In this document: positions 1 to 7,619 of the stretch, piece by piece
How the letters are laid out: each line of letters opens with the position of its first letter
Position numbering within the stretch: the first letter of the stretch is position 1
IMG/VR virus record: IMGVR_UViG_3300030107_003973
Coordinates: 1 to 28,509 of that record
Direction: 5' to 3' (one strand)
DNA length: 28,509 bases
From: a virus
Program-made: the position numbers and the translations under genes
Notes under the pieces: generated by a model
What the model was told of the DNA's origin: nothing
Database searches by the model: none
What the model saw: the letters and a program-made list of their open reading frames with translations, nothing else

Positions 1-574
1 GTACAGACTCGTTAAACATTTTATCATAATATTGTATCATATCTGCTGGACCTTTCAAGTATCCAAGTGCTTGTAAAATACAACCATATAAAAGCACGTT
101 TGGGGCATTTTGACTTAACCAAGTAGACGTTTGTGTACTTGATAAACCATCAGGCTTGTACGTGTATGCGATCTCTACAGTTAATGCAGCGTTCGGGGTT
201 GGCGCTATATAGTGTGTATCCTGATCCCACATAGCGTAATATTTAGGGGTAGCATTAGCTGTCCTATCAGGCCAATATTCATTCATAAACGAAATATCTT
301 TTTGTAGCAAGTAAGTTCTCTCTGGTGCACTTGCACTAGCATCATATATTTGTAAATATCTCGTTGCTTGCCAATCACTAGGAAGAGGCATAAAAGGGTT
401 GCCGACGGTTAACGTGGCAGAATCATATTTTCTGTAATAATTTAAATCTACTGTTCTCATAATTTGATCTTCAATAGATTCTATAAAAGGTTTAATAATT
501 GCATCAGATAAAACATTAGTATCTGTTTCAGTGTAATTTCTTACATTATCATTTAAATCGGAATAATCGGTCAT
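1..574 (-). CDS. Head-tail adaptor-like protein, C-terminus cut by window edge
   Basis: Reading the minus strand from the ATG at 574 gives an uninterrupted frame of 191 codons that runs off the window edge, so the C-terminus is missing. The start overlaps the TGA of the upstream gene (ATGA). The protein starts MTDYSDLNDNVRNYTE. It later has an LLYGCILQALGYLKGPADM stretch, a helical segment I associate with the adaptor (neck ring) proteins of podovirus-like phages such as SU10, where the protein sits below the portal. Its position next to another neck-type protein fits. The family call is by recollection of pattern. The open frame itself is certain. Confidence 0.75.
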   Translation of the reverse strand, partial: MTDYSDLNDNVRNYTETDTNVLSDAIIKPFIESIEDQIMRTVDLNYYRKYDSATLTVGNPFMPLPSDWQATRYLQIYDASASAPERTYLLQKDISFMNEYWPDRTANATPKYYAMWDQDTHYIAPTPNAALTVEIAYTYKPDGLSSTQTSTWLSQNAPNVLLYGCILQALGYLKGPADMIQYYDKMFNESV

Positions 575-1041
575 GAGGTGCTCACTGTAACATTTCCAGG
601 ACGAGATAACAACCCTGTGCTTTTTTGAGGTTGTTGTACACTAAGAGGCATCATGCTTCTTTGAGTATCTGCGTAGGCTACGCCATTTGCGTAGTAATTT
701 GTAACTGGTTCTAAAAGAGTTTGAAAAGAATTAACTGCTGTTCCATCTCCCACTCCATCATAAACATCTCCACTAGGGGATAATACTACTTCTCCTGTTG
801 GAGTTCTTACAGTATTATTTCCTACATAAACTCTAGCATTAGCTATTTGAGGTTTAGCGTGTTGTAATGCTGTAAAATCTCTAGGATGGTTTCGTGGATC
901 TAATTGAGGTTGTTTTGGTTCAAATTCTGAAGTATGAACCCAAGAACCATTCCATTCTTGGACCATTTCATTATAAGGAAAAGCCATTCCTGATCTATCA
1001 GAAATTCTTAGAGCATATCTACCAGATGAGTATTTAGCCAT
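571..1041 (-). CDS. Conserved marine-phage structural protein of unknown function
   Basis: The protein has 156 residues. An AGGA Shine-Dalgarno lies 7 bases upstream of the ATG. The N-terminus (SSGRYALRISDRSGMAFPY) and the following EWNG motif match a protein I recall as common in marine myo- and podoviruses, usually lying among neck and tail genes. The second half is rich in Gly, Thr and Asn and ends in a low-complexity PGNVTVSTS tail. It lies between the adaptor at the left edge and the 245-aa neck protein, so a virion role is inferred. No enzyme motif is visible. Confidence 0.8.
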   Translation of the reverse strand: MAKYSSGRYALRISDRSGMAFPYNEMVQEWNGSWVHTSEFEPKQPQLDPRNHPRDFTALQHAKPQIANARVYVGNNTVRTPTGEVVLSPSGDVYDGVGDGTAVNSFQTLLEPVTNYYANGVAYADTQRSMMPLSVQQPQKSTGLLSRPGNVTVSTS

Positions 1042-1049
1042 TTTTTTTC

Positions 1050-1787
1050 CTATTCAAAATATAAAGTTTGTCGTGGCACCATACTATAACTAGCTTTTTC
1101 TACATCTGCCGCTGCAGCTCTACTAAATTCTTCATCATATACAGCTTTTAAAATTTGAATTCTGTCTGGTGCATATTTCATAGAAACATAATATGATAAT
1201 CCTGCTACTAAACATGGTAAAAATCTAAAAGGTATCATCGCATTTTTAGTATAAGCATTTATATCTGTCATACGTAAAGATGCATAATATTTAAAAGTAT
1301 AAGTAGCATCAGCTGCTGGAAAAAGATAAACTTTAGGAAGTATGGTTCTTTCAAAATAAAACTGAGCAGGTCTACCTTGAGTAGTTTTAACTGTATAATC
1401 CCAATAAGTAGACCTACCTATTTTAGTCATTGAATAATCCCCACTGCTATTTGACATAACAGCGCTATCAATATCTACAATTTGAGAACTATCATTATCA
1501 TCAGTAGTAGCATTTCCTGCAGAATCTACTGAATATAAAGCAGTGCCAGAAAGAACCTTTGTTCCTGATGTAACCGTTGCTTCTCTTTGTTGAATAGTCC
1601 ACAAATTTAATCCTCTGTTTGCCCATTCAGCAATCATTAAATTAATAGAACGACGAGCGGTTTTTAATTCGTAACCAGTACGATCTTGTAAACCGCAACG
1701 TTCAAATGCTTCTTCAATTAAAGAATCTAAATCTAATATAAATCCAGCTGTAGAAGAATAACTAGGTGTCCCTGTATTAATAGACAT
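1050..1787 (-). CDS. Probable neck/head-completion protein
   Basis: The protein has 245 residues. An N-terminal helical region of about residues 18-65 (ETS-free, ARRSINLMIAEWANRG) is followed by a beta-rich middle with many Thr, Ser and Asp. It ends in a helical C-terminus containing YAPDRIQILKAVYDEEFSRA. This helix-beta-helix plan with an M-x-EW-x-x-G motif resembles gp4-like head-completion and adaptor proteins that stabilise packaged DNA under the portal. Neighbouring genes on both sides are structural. The start has no strong ribosome site and lies 4 bases after the preceding stop, so coupled translation is likely. The exact family is uncertain. Confidence 0.72.
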   Translation of the reverse strand: MSINTGTPSYSSTAGFILDLDSLIEEAFERCGLQDRTGYELKTARRSINLMIAEWANRGLNLWTIQQREATVTSGTKVLSGTALYSVDSAGNATTDDNDSSQIVDIDSAVMSNSSGDYSMTKIGRSTYWDYTVKTTQGRPAQFYFERTILPKVYLFPAADATYTFKYYASLRMTDINAYTKNAMIPFRFLPCLVAGLSYYVSMKYAPDRIQILKAVYDEEFSRAAAADVEKASYSMVPRQTLYFE

Positions 1788-1791
1788 CTAA

Positions 1792-2079
1792 TTACTTCGC
1801 TATTCCCATACCTCTTTTTGCAATACCACCGCCACGTTTATTAATAACGCCTTTACCAGTGCCTTTACCAAACTTACCGTATGACTCATCTCTACTAGCT
1901 TTTAATTGAGCTGGTGTACGTTTTTTCTTAATTCTCATTGCGATAGATTCATCTTTTCTATCTGTGTAGCCTTGACCGCCTTTTTTTAACATTTTAACTT
2001 TTCCGCCACCACGCATTTTAGCAGTTTTTTTAACTTTTCCGCCACCACGCATTTTAGCAGTTTTCTTTTTACCCATCAT
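1792..2079 (-). CDS. Lys/Gly-rich basic protein with tandem repeat
   Basis: The protein has 95 residues and is strongly basic. The N-terminus carries two back-to-back copies of a 13-residue unit, KKTAKMRGGGKVK. The C-terminus ends in RGGGIAKRGMGIAK, identical to the end of the 128-aa protein at 12359-12745. A GGAGG ribosome site lies upstream, and the ATG overlaps the preceding TGA. Such tails are known to me from marine phage proteins of unknown role. Nucleic-acid binding or DNA condensation is plausible from charge but is only inference. Confidence 0.75.
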   Translation of the reverse strand: MMGKKKTAKMRGGGKVKKTAKMRGGGKVKMLKKGGQGYTDRKDESIAMRIKKKRTPAQLKASRDESYGKFGKGTGKGVINKRGGGIAKRGMGIAK

Positions 2080-2660
2080 GATAGACCTCCATTGATCTTT
2101 TTGTATTTATTAGCACGAGATACCACAACCTCTTGATAGTATTCGTCAGGCCACATTTCATAATAACCTTGTTTGTGCAATTTATCAGAAGCTTCCTGTA
2201 ATTGCGAGAACTTTTGTACCAGCATCATAGAATATTTATAATCGGGACCAGATAAATTAGTGTCATTATTTGGCGAAACAAGGAACTTTTGTTCTTCTTC
2301 GGTTGCAGGGTTAGAGGGGTGAAAACTCATAAAATAGAAGTCTTTTCTATTATACCACTCATTAAAATCTTCAGTAGCTAGATGAAGTTCATCAGGAGAA
2401 TAACTAAAATAAGGATCACAAAATATTAATATTTCTTTCTTAGTAAAATCTAAATTTTTAAGACAATCGTTTAATTCTTTTTTATAGGTGCTATTTTTGG
2501 TTTTAACAGCTACCCATACTTTTTTATCTAGCCATGCTTTTTTAGCAAAAGGACATGCAGGCACCCCACCTAAATGAAGATTAGGAACTTCTAAAAAATG
2601 TTTAGACCAAATCCTAACATCTTCTATTATCTGTTCCCTTGTCGGTTGTATTTTTTCCAT
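2076..2660 (-). CDS. Conserved marine-phage protein with ACPFAKK motif
   Basis: The protein has 194 residues and is soluble, without membrane segments. A motif GGVPACPFAKKAW lies near residues 32-44, followed by an alternating beta-alpha pattern (VWVAVKT, EILIFCDPYF) and a C-terminal half with many aromatic residues. The CPFA motif is reminiscent of the DUF1415-type signature, and I recall similar proteins in marine T4-like phages. No function is established. It overlaps the next gene by four bases (ATGA-type junction) and overlaps the C-terminus of the small basic gene upstream, so it belongs to the late operon. Confidence 0.75.
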   Translation of the reverse strand: MEKIQPTREQIIEDVRIWSKHFLEVPNLHLGGVPACPFAKKAWLDKKVWVAVKTKNSTYKKELNDCLKNLDFTKKEILIFCDPYFSYSPDELHLATEDFNEWYNRKDFYFMSFHPSNPATEEEQKFLVSPNNDTNLSGPDYKYSMMLVQKFSQLQEASDKLHKQGYYEMWPDEYYQEVVVSRANKYKKINGGLS

Positions 2661-2764
2661 GATTTTAACTTATGTTTATTTTTAGGTTTAGATTTACTAG
2701 AATTACCTATACTCGTTCTTTTTCTAACAGGAGTAAAATACTCATTTGTTATTTTTTTAGCCAT
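2627..2764 (-). CDS. Small basic protein (TSIGNS / KPKNKHK type)
   Basis: The protein has 45 residues, reading MAKKITNEYFTPVRKR and then TSIGNSSKSKPKNKHKLKSW. The TSIGxS...PKNKHK..WKKY..QG pattern matches a small basic protein I recall from many phages, which supports this frame although it is short. The ATG at 2764 lies 3 bases after the stop of the 23-aa reading frame upstream, and its 3' end overlaps the 194-aa gene by 34 bases. No clear Shine-Dalgarno is seen. The charge suggests nucleic-acid or ribosome contact; the function is unknown. Confidence 0.65.
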   Translation of the reverse strand: MAKKITNEYFTPVRKRTSIGNSSKSKPKNKHKLKSWKKYNRQGNR

Positions 2765-2767
2765 ATT

Positions 2768-2839
2768 TTATAAATACGTTATAGCTCCCATAACCCATAA
2801 AGTTCCAAAAATTATATATGCTATAGTTACTGGTTCCAT
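2768..2839 (-). CDS. Putative 23-aa single-pass membrane microprotein
   Basis: A short frame of 23 codons reads MEPVTIAYIIFGTLWVMGAI and ends TYL. It is one hydrophobic helix with an acidic N-terminal end. The ATG overlaps the end of the 102-aa gene and has AAAGGA just upstream, and its stop falls 3 bases before the next ATG. Spacing and hydrophobicity make it credible, but at this length chance cannot be excluded. It would sit in the inner membrane, near the other membrane-anchored products encoded at 2.8-4.1 kb. Confidence 0.45.
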   Translation of the reverse strand: MEPVTIAYIIFGTLWVMGAITYL

Positions 2840-3135
2840 TTTTCCTTTGCTCTTAATGTCCATCTTTCAAATGCTTTTGCATCTATATCTTTTTTTATCA
2901 TCGTAGCACCTTCTGGTACTTCATTGTAAAGAGCAATAACTTCGCCATCTTCTATATGTACAATACCAGGTCCACAAAAAGCATCTTTATCATATCCTGT
3001 ATTTTTCTTTTTAAGTAATCGTACTTCTTTCATACATTTAGATAATGACTCCATAGGAATATACTGTGTCATTTGATTTGATTGATCATTCATATTACCA
3101 AAAACAAACATAAGGATTACGCTAATGACTTCCAT
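2827..3135 (-). CDS. Small protein with hydrophobic N-terminus, conserved marine-phage cluster
   Basis: The protein has 102 residues. Residues 1-14 (MEVISVILMFVFGN) form a short hydrophobic stretch that could be a signal or anchor. The rest is soluble and contains two cysteines (SKCMKEVR and DAFCGPG) that could pair in the periplasm. The C-terminus is charged. It overlaps the gene upstream by 14 bases and lies in a run of membrane and secreted proteins from 6.2 to 2.8 kb. The function is unknown. It probably works with its neighbours at the cell envelope. Confidence 0.7.
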   Translation of the reverse strand: MEVISVILMFVFGNMNDQSNQMTQYIPMESLSKCMKEVRLLKKKNTGYDKDAFCGPGIVHIEDGEVIALYNEVPEGATMIKKDIDAKAFERWTLRAKEKWNQ

Positions 3136-3514
3136 TTGCCCTCACTTTATCCTCTAGCTTTTCTGTATCTGCAATTAATTTTTCAATATCTTGTTGTGCT
3201 CTTTTTATGTTTACGGTATTGCTCATCATTCCCTCCATTTCTTCTTGCATAGCTTCAATTTGAGTTGCCATAAATTCAATTAACATGTCCTGCTGACTAT
3301 CAGCTGGCAAATTGCCCATTTCACCTCTAGGCCATTTAATTCTAAACTCTGTATTTTTTTCGACGTCTGATAACATTAACTTACCTTGGGTCTCAATATT
3401 ATTTAGCCTTTCAATTACGCCAAAGTAGGCCCACACACCCAGAGCTGTAGCTCCAAGTATAGAGAGAAGATTTCTCATAGGCATACTCACACTTGTATTA
3501 TCTGATATTTTCAT
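3122..3514 (-). CDS. Membrane-anchored coiled-coil protein
   Basis: The protein has 130 residues. A transmembrane helix lies at about residues 14-34 (MRNLLSILGATALGVWAYFG). It is followed by a long charged helix with heptad-like spacing that ends in an EKLEDKVRANGSH tail. GGAGGG stands just before the ATG, and the previous gene's TAA falls between them, so translation is coupled. I recall the same two-gene pair (this gene and the 181-aa one) in marine myoviruses, with the same TM-plus-coiled-coil layout. A scaffold-like or envelope role is inferred; no catalytic motif is present. Confidence 0.72.
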   Translation of the reverse strand: MKISDNTSVSMPMRNLLSILGATALGVWAYFGVIERLNNIETQGKLMLSDVEKNTEFRIKWPRGEMGNLPADSQQDMLIEFMATQIEAMQEEMEGMMSNTVNIKRAQQDIEKLIADTEKLEDKVRANGSH

Positions 3515-3515
3515 A

Positions 3516-4061
3516 TTACCCTCCTAAAGGATTTTCTAATGCTCTTTTAATCCTTTTATCTATTTTTTCTTCTAACTCTTTTTGTGCTAGTTTTATTTTT
3601 TCTTCTAACTTTTTCATGTCATCTTCTAACGTATCAACTGTAACTTTTAAATCTTTTGCATTATCTCTAGAATCTTCTTTTACTTGTTGTTCTACATCAT
3701 TAACAATTTTTTCTACTCTTCTTACGTCTTGACGTAAATCATTTTTTAACTCATTAGCTACATCAGAAACAAGTCTAATTTCTGACATAATCATTTCCAT
3801 TTCTTGTATAATCATGTTTACTTCTGTCTGTATTAGGTCAGTCTTACTTTCCATTTCTTTTTTTGTAAGAGCAATTTCCTTGTCAAACCCTGATAAATCA
3901 GGTGCAACATATTCTTGTATTTGTTCTTTCATATTAAGATAATCTTTATAAAATTCAAAACCACCCCATAAAGCACCACCTGCTGTGGTTAGTGCAGTTA
4001 AGATAACAAATATCTTACCACCTCTAAATTTTATTCCACCTACTTCTACTTCTGTTGCCAT
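3516..4061 (-). CDS. Membrane-anchored coiled-coil protein, paired with downstream gene
   Basis: The protein has 181 residues. The segment KIFVILTALTTAGGALWGGF at about residues 16-35 is a transmembrane helix. Residues 40-175 are almost continuous coiled coil, rich in Glu, Lys and Asp, and the C-terminus is ENPLGG. It overlaps the 554-aa gene by 16 bases. The layout matches proteins I recall from pelagic and cyanophage T4-like genomes, where it lies beside the same secreted proteins as here. It probably oligomerises at the inner membrane. The function is unknown. Confidence 0.72.
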   Translation of the reverse strand: MATEVEVGGIKFRGGKIFVILTALTTAGGALWGGFEFYKDYLNMKEQIQEYVAPDLSGFDKEIALTKKEMESKTDLIQTEVNMIIQEMEMIMSEIRLVSDVANELKNDLRQDVRRVEKIVNDVEQQVKEDSRDNAKDLKVTVDTLEDDMKKLEEKIKLAQKELEEKIDKRIKRALENPLGG

Positions 4062-5710
4062 TGACTATCTATCATTTCATTTATTAACCCATCACTACCA
4101 GCAAATAAATAATATTGAGCTAAATTATTATTAGTTATTTGGGTGTCAGGTAGCATAAATTCTGTAAAAAATCCTTCTCTATCGTTTAATTCTTTTTGTG
4201 ATTCAAAAAAGGTTTTTGTATCTCCTAATACTTGCATCACTATTAACGTTTTTAACTGATTTGTTGAATCATATCTACCTTTATCCCCCATCTTTTTAAC
4301 TATCTTTTTAGCCGCTTTTTCTTTTTGTTCTTGTTTTTTTACAGGTTTTTCTTCGGCTTCACCCTTATCCTCTGTTTCTTCCATATCTTCTGGTTGATCT
4401 TCATCTGCTTCAGCCTCTGATACGCTTTCTTCGTTTTCTGCCTCTTCTGTAACATCTTCTTGAGGTTCTTCCATATCTTCTTCAATAGGTTCATCTTGTA
4501 CCTCCTCTGTTTCCATTTCCATTTCTGGTTCTGGTTCAGGTTCTGACTCCACTGTAGTCTCCATTTCTACTTCCTCCATTTCTGGTTCTGGTAATTCCAT
4601 TTCTGCCATTTCCATTTCTGGTTCTGGTAATTCCATTTCCATTTCCATTTCCATTTCTAAGTTAGTCATTTCCATTTCCATTTCTGGCATTTCTAAATCA
4701 GGCATTTCCATTTCAAATTCCATTTCAAAATCAAAATCCATTTCCATTTCTATCTCAACAGTTTCGTAAGACATATCCATGTCAGGCTCATCAAACTCAG
4801 GCTCAAAATACATATCATCTCCTGGTCCATCAACTATGACATCATTATGTTCAAATATATTTTCTACAATATCAATAACTTCTGTTTCTGTACTTCCTCC
4901 ATAAGCTACCCACATTTCAACACTAAGTATATGTTCTGTAACTATGGTAGAAACTACGTTGTATAATACATTTATTTGTACATCGTCAAAAAGCGGTCCA
5001 ATCGCCAAGTTAATATCACGTCCACCTACCTCAATAATTAATTTTGTAATTGTTCCTGCAAAATCGAAACCATTTTCATAAGTTTGATAGCCACTTGCCA
5101 CACCAGACTCTGATAATATATCTGTGCCACTAAATACTGATGTGTTTCCATTCTTACCTGTGATGTGCATATAGATTCTATCTTGAGAATCGCGTTTATC
5201 TACTTTTATTGAATAATTAGTTCTTCCACCATTTTCTATATCCAAATCCGATATATCAACTGTTTGTATAAATGTAGTCCCCATTCCTGATACACCCATT
5301 GTTGAAGTTGAGTTACCTGATCCAGTTATTTGAGCACATTTATCCGTGCCTAAATTATAACAAGAATTTCCAGACGGCATACTTGCAGGACCTTGGCCTC
5401 CCCAGTCCAAATCCATATCACCTTCATATTTTGATGATGAAACATAACCAGCATCTCCATCAAGAATATCTCCTGAATCTGGATTTGTTGTAGTTACTGT
5501 TGTCGTGGTAGTGGTAGTTTCAGTTGTGACTGTATATCCATCAGCTTCGTATTCAATGGTTTCTACTTCATCTATAACAATGGTTTCTTCAACTCCTGGC
5601 GTACATAATCCTGTTGACGTAACAGGACATTCCGCTCTAAGGGGCGAATGCCACGATACCAGAATGCATAGCCATACCCAATATAACAAATTTGAGAAGT
5701 TTTTGCCCAT
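4046..5710 (-). CDS. Secreted protein with Thr run and long Glu-Met repeat region
   Basis: The protein has 554 residues. Residues 1-27 form a signal peptide (basic MGKN, hydrophobic LLYWVWLCILVSW, cleavage near LRA-EC). A Thr-rich run lies near residue 65. A beta-rich globular part at about 105-275 contains GNSCYNLGTDKCAQITGSGN, with a likely disulphide pair. From about 305 to 400 the chain is built of Glu-Met and Glu-Pro units (EMEMEMELPEPEMEMAEME), then an acidic Glu/Asp region and a Lys-rich helix. The C-terminus is globular again. It overlaps the upstream secreted gene by 74 bases. I recall relatives in marine myoviruses with the same order. The function is unknown; an envelope or virion-surface role is inferred. 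Confidence 0.75.
   Translation of the reverse strand: MGKNFSNLLYWVWLCILVSWHSPLRAECPVTSTGLCTPGVEETIVIDEVETIEYEADGYTVTTETTTTTTTVTTTNPDSGDILDGDAGYVSSSKYEGDMDLDWGGQGPASMPSGNSCYNLGTDKCAQITGSGNSTSTMGVSGMGTTFIQTVDISDLDIENGGRTNYSIKVDKRDSQDRIYMHITGKNGNTSVFSGTDILSESGVASGYQTYENGFDFAGTITKLIIEVGGRDINLAIGPLFDDVQINVLYNVVSTIVTEHILSVEMWVAYGGSTETEVIDIVENIFEHNDVIVDGPGDDMYFEPEFDEPDMDMSYETVEIEMEMDFDFEMEFEMEMPDLEMPEMEMEMTNLEMEMEMEMELPEPEMEMAEMELPEPEMEEVEMETTVESEPEPEPEMEMETEEVQDEPIEEDMEEPQEDVTEEAENEESVSEAEADEDQPEDMEETEDKGEAEEKPVKKQEQKEKAAKKIVKKMGDKGRYDSTNQLKTLIVMQVLGDTKTFFESQKELNDREGFFTEFMLPDTQITNNNLAQYYLFAGSDGLINEMIDSQWQQK
4510..4770 (-). repeat. Degenerate hexanucleotide repeat coding for Glu-Met units
   Basis: On the minus strand the coding sequence repeats GAAATG and close variants, seen on the plus strand as runs of ccattt, interrupted by CCAGAACC-type units that encode PEP. 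At least two longer blocks recur (attccatttctgccattt and the related ggttctggtaattccattt). Such repeats can expand or contract by slippage without changing frame, because the unit is six bases. Confidence 0.75.
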
Positions 5711-6203
5711 CTGTTAATCCTTGTGATTTTGTAAGTTCTTTTTCTTCTTTATTCCATTTAGCAGCTATTACACTACCCTCGGGAATCATATCAGGGTTGT
5801 CTTTCCATCCTTGAGTAGCCTCATCACCAATAGCCCCCATGTAAGGACAACTGGTCCCTGCCATTTGCATACTATCCCACACCCGCGGATCAGCGCACAG
5901 TGTAGATACCGCAGCAACTTTCATGCCCATCGAGTAGAGTGAGCGTGATAATTTTATTCTTTCACAGTTTTCATCTGTTATCGTAATTCCGCTACTAATT
6001 CCCAGAATCTGGGTTTGCACCGCACCCGCCGCCGCTGTTTTACAAACGTCAGAATTGTTTACAACAACACTAGGTGAATTTGCGGTAGGTACACTTTTAT
6101 CCGTCACTACAGTTGAACTTACTGTATTTGTATCAGCTCCTTTAGCACTGGTAATTGCACCAAAAACTAAAATAAAGGTTAAGACAAAAAACAGTAATCT
6201 CAT
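5637..6203 (-). CDS. Secreted conserved marine-phage protein
   Basis: The protein has 188 residues. Its signal peptide is MRLLFFVLTFILVFGAITSA with cleavage near SAKGA. A Ser/Thr/Val-rich linker follows, then a conserved block with four cysteines (DVCKTAAAG, ENCERIKLSRSLYSMGMKV, TLCADPRVWD, TSCPYMG). The CERIKLSRxLYxMGMKVAA block is one I recall in pelagiphage and cyanophage proteins of unknown function. The tail (LLKFVILGMAMHSGIVAF) is hydrophobic and may be a second membrane anchor. It begins two bases after the preceding stop and overlaps the next gene by 74 bases. It is probably periplasmic. Confidence 0.78.
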   Translation of the reverse strand: MRLLFFVLTFILVFGAITSAKGADTNTVSSTVVTDKSVPTANSPSVVVNNSDVCKTAAAGAVQTQILGISSGITITDENCERIKLSRSLYSMGMKVAAVSTLCADPRVWDSMQMAGTSCPYMGAIGDEATQGWKDNPDMIPEGSVIAAKWNKEEKELTKSQGLTDGQKLLKFVILGMAMHSGIVAFAP

Positions 6204-6205
6204 TA

Positions 6206-6520
6206 TTAGCCATAAATTACATTAACTTTAGTAGCGTGATTGAAGAAAACATAAAGATCGGTATCAAATTTTAATCCCATTTCAGGAAAAGAAAATTGAA
6301 TTAGGTCCTCTGCTCCTGCTTTAATAGCAGGAGTAACTTGAGTAAATTTAACAGTGCCACTTGCACCATCATCTACCAAATCAACTCTGCCTTCAGTTGC
6401 ACCACATTGAACAGTTAATCCTACCACTCGAGCGGGTGCGCTAAGAGTATTACTTCCTGCCGATACTTTAGTTGTAACTTGACCACTTGCAGTTAATTGT
6501 TTTGTTTTAATATTAAACAT
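6206..6520 (-). CDS. Small beta-rich protein, probably virion-associated
   Basis: The protein has 104 residues. It has alternating short hydrophobic strands and Gly/Ser/Thr turns throughout, one cysteine and no membrane segment. AGGAGA lies 6 bases before the ATG. The gene comes directly after a hairpin that follows the 303-aa structural gene, and it lies before the secreted genes. Composition and place suggest a small capsid- or tail-surface protein. I do not recognise a family. Confidence 0.7.
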   Translation of the reverse strand: MFNIKTKQLTASGQVTTKVSAGSNTLSAPARVVGLTVQCGATEGRVDLVDDGASGTVKFTQVTPAIKAGAEDLIQFSFPEMGLKFDTDLYVFFNHATKVNVIYG

Positions 6521-6532
6521 ATTATCTCCTAT

Positions 6533-6558
6533 AAAAGGTAGGGCTTTTACACCCTACC
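6533..6558 (-). terminator. Intrinsic terminator-like hairpin after the 303-aa gene
   Basis: GGTAGGG (6537-6543) pairs perfectly with CCCTACC (6552-6558) around an 8-base loop. On the minus strand it is followed by TTTTAT. The U tract is short, so termination may be partial. The ribosome site of the next gene follows at once. Confidence 0.65.
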
Positions 6559-6572
6559 TCGGTTAATTGTGA

Positions 6573-7484
6573 TTACTTAGTAGTTGAACTACCAAAGCTT
6601 CTAGAACTAATCACTTTAACATAATCAACCCACATAATAGATGCGGTTGTTGTGTTGTTTTTAGTTCCAGCAATAATTCCCATTGCTAAATCATCAGGTA
6701 AATTAGTAGTTGCAATTGATGCAACAGGTTTAGGTTGTTTTCCAACAGGACCTAAATATGCTTGAATTACAGCAGTATTAACATTACCATTTGATCCTTG
6801 AGGAATAATATTAAATCCACAAATAAATGAATTACTTGGAGTTGCTAATTGAGTTGCACTCGCTGTTTGCAAAGCACCATCTTCAATAACAAAAGTAGAT
6901 CCAGTATAAGGATCAACTAATGCATCACTTGAAGTTACTGTTCCATTTTTTTCAGCGTGTAAATACCAACCAGTTCCAGCAGTAATTGAAGTAGGATCAG
7001 CAAAGTTAGAGAAATATACTCCATCAGTAATATTTACTACTTGAGAAGTTGTATCTGTATCAACTAGGCCAATAACCATTTCTGTTGTTGAAACATCTTC
7101 AACTGCTACTCTAGTTTCAAAACCACAATTCATTTTTGTGCTTAATTGATAAGCAGTAAAACTATTAATTTGGTTATAAGCATCATCAGTTGCATTCACT
7201 TCATCTAGTTGTAACCATCCACCATGAGCATCTCCTATTGGTGCACATGTTTGAGTACTAGCAGTTTGGCTTACAAACCATCCTGGTGAACCTCTTCCAT
7301 TATTACTTGTATTAGTTCTTGTAGTGAATGAGTAAAAATCATCCATGTACGACGTTTGACCTAAAAAATCATATCCTGCACCTTGCGTGTTGGTAACGGG
7401 AAATGGATCAGGCATCATTGCGTTCTTTAACGGGCTTTTATCTTTAACTACGTTAGTAACGCCATTATTAAAATGTGTTGTCAT
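6573..7484 (-). CDS. Structural protein, probable jelly-roll/decoration type
   Basis: The protein has 303 residues and is rich in Ser, Thr, Gly and Asn, with an overall beta composition. Segments such as DGVYFSNFADPTS and TGWYLHAEKNGTVTSSDA recall lectin-like domains in minor capsid or decoration proteins of marine phages. The end SSRSFGSSTTK is low complexity. AAGGAG lies before the ATG. It has its own terminator downstream and lies behind the major-capsid terminator, so it is expressed separately from, or at a lower level than, the capsid gene. The exact role is unknown. Confidence 0.72.
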   Translation of the reverse strand: MTTHFNNGVTNVVKDKSPLKNAMMPDPFPVTNTQGAGYDFLGQTSYMDDFYSFTTRTNTSNNGRGSPGWFVSQTASTQTCAPIGDAHGGWLQLDEVNATDDAYNQINSFTAYQLSTKMNCGFETRVAVEDVSTTEMVIGLVDTDTTSQVVNITDGVYFSNFADPTSITAGTGWYLHAEKNGTVTSSDALVDPYTGSTFVIEDGALQTASATQLATPSNSFICGFNIIPQGSNGNVNTAVIQAYLGPVGKQPKPVASIATTNLPDDLAMGIIAGTKNNTTTASIMWVDYVKVISSRSFGSSTTK

Positions 7485-7510
7485 GTCAGTCTCCTTTTAA
7501 AATATGACCA

Positions 7511-7535
7511 GTAAACAGTCCTTATGACTGTTTAC
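7511..7535. other. Perfect 9-bp hairpin in the leader of the 303-aa gene
   Basis: GTAAACAGT (7511-7519) pairs with ACTGTTTAC (7527-7535) around a 7-base loop. No U run follows on either strand, so this is not a standard intrinsic terminator. It lies in the RNA between the capsid terminator and the ribosome site of the 303-aa gene. Processing or mRNA stabilisation is possible. Confidence 0.6.
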
Positions 7536-7560
7536 CAACATTAACATTAAAATAATTTAT

Positions 7561-7590
7561 AAAACAAAAAAGGCGCTCTTACAAGCGCCT
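7561..7590 (-). terminator. Intrinsic terminator after the major capsid gene
   Basis: AGGCGCT (7571-7577) pairs with AGCGCCT (7584-7590) around a 6-base loop. On the minus strand it is followed by TTTTTGTTTT. It lies 30 bases beyond the major capsid stop codon, a usual place for a phage late terminator. Confidence 0.88.
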
Positions 7591-7619
7591 TCTTCTATCT
7601 GGGAGGATCCAGTAATTTT

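Noticed and set aside
4510-4770. Similarity between the GAAATG coding repeat and the AATGGAAATG island repeats
   Set aside because: They lie on opposite strands, and the first is explained by Glu-Met codons; a shared short unit is not evidence of common origin.
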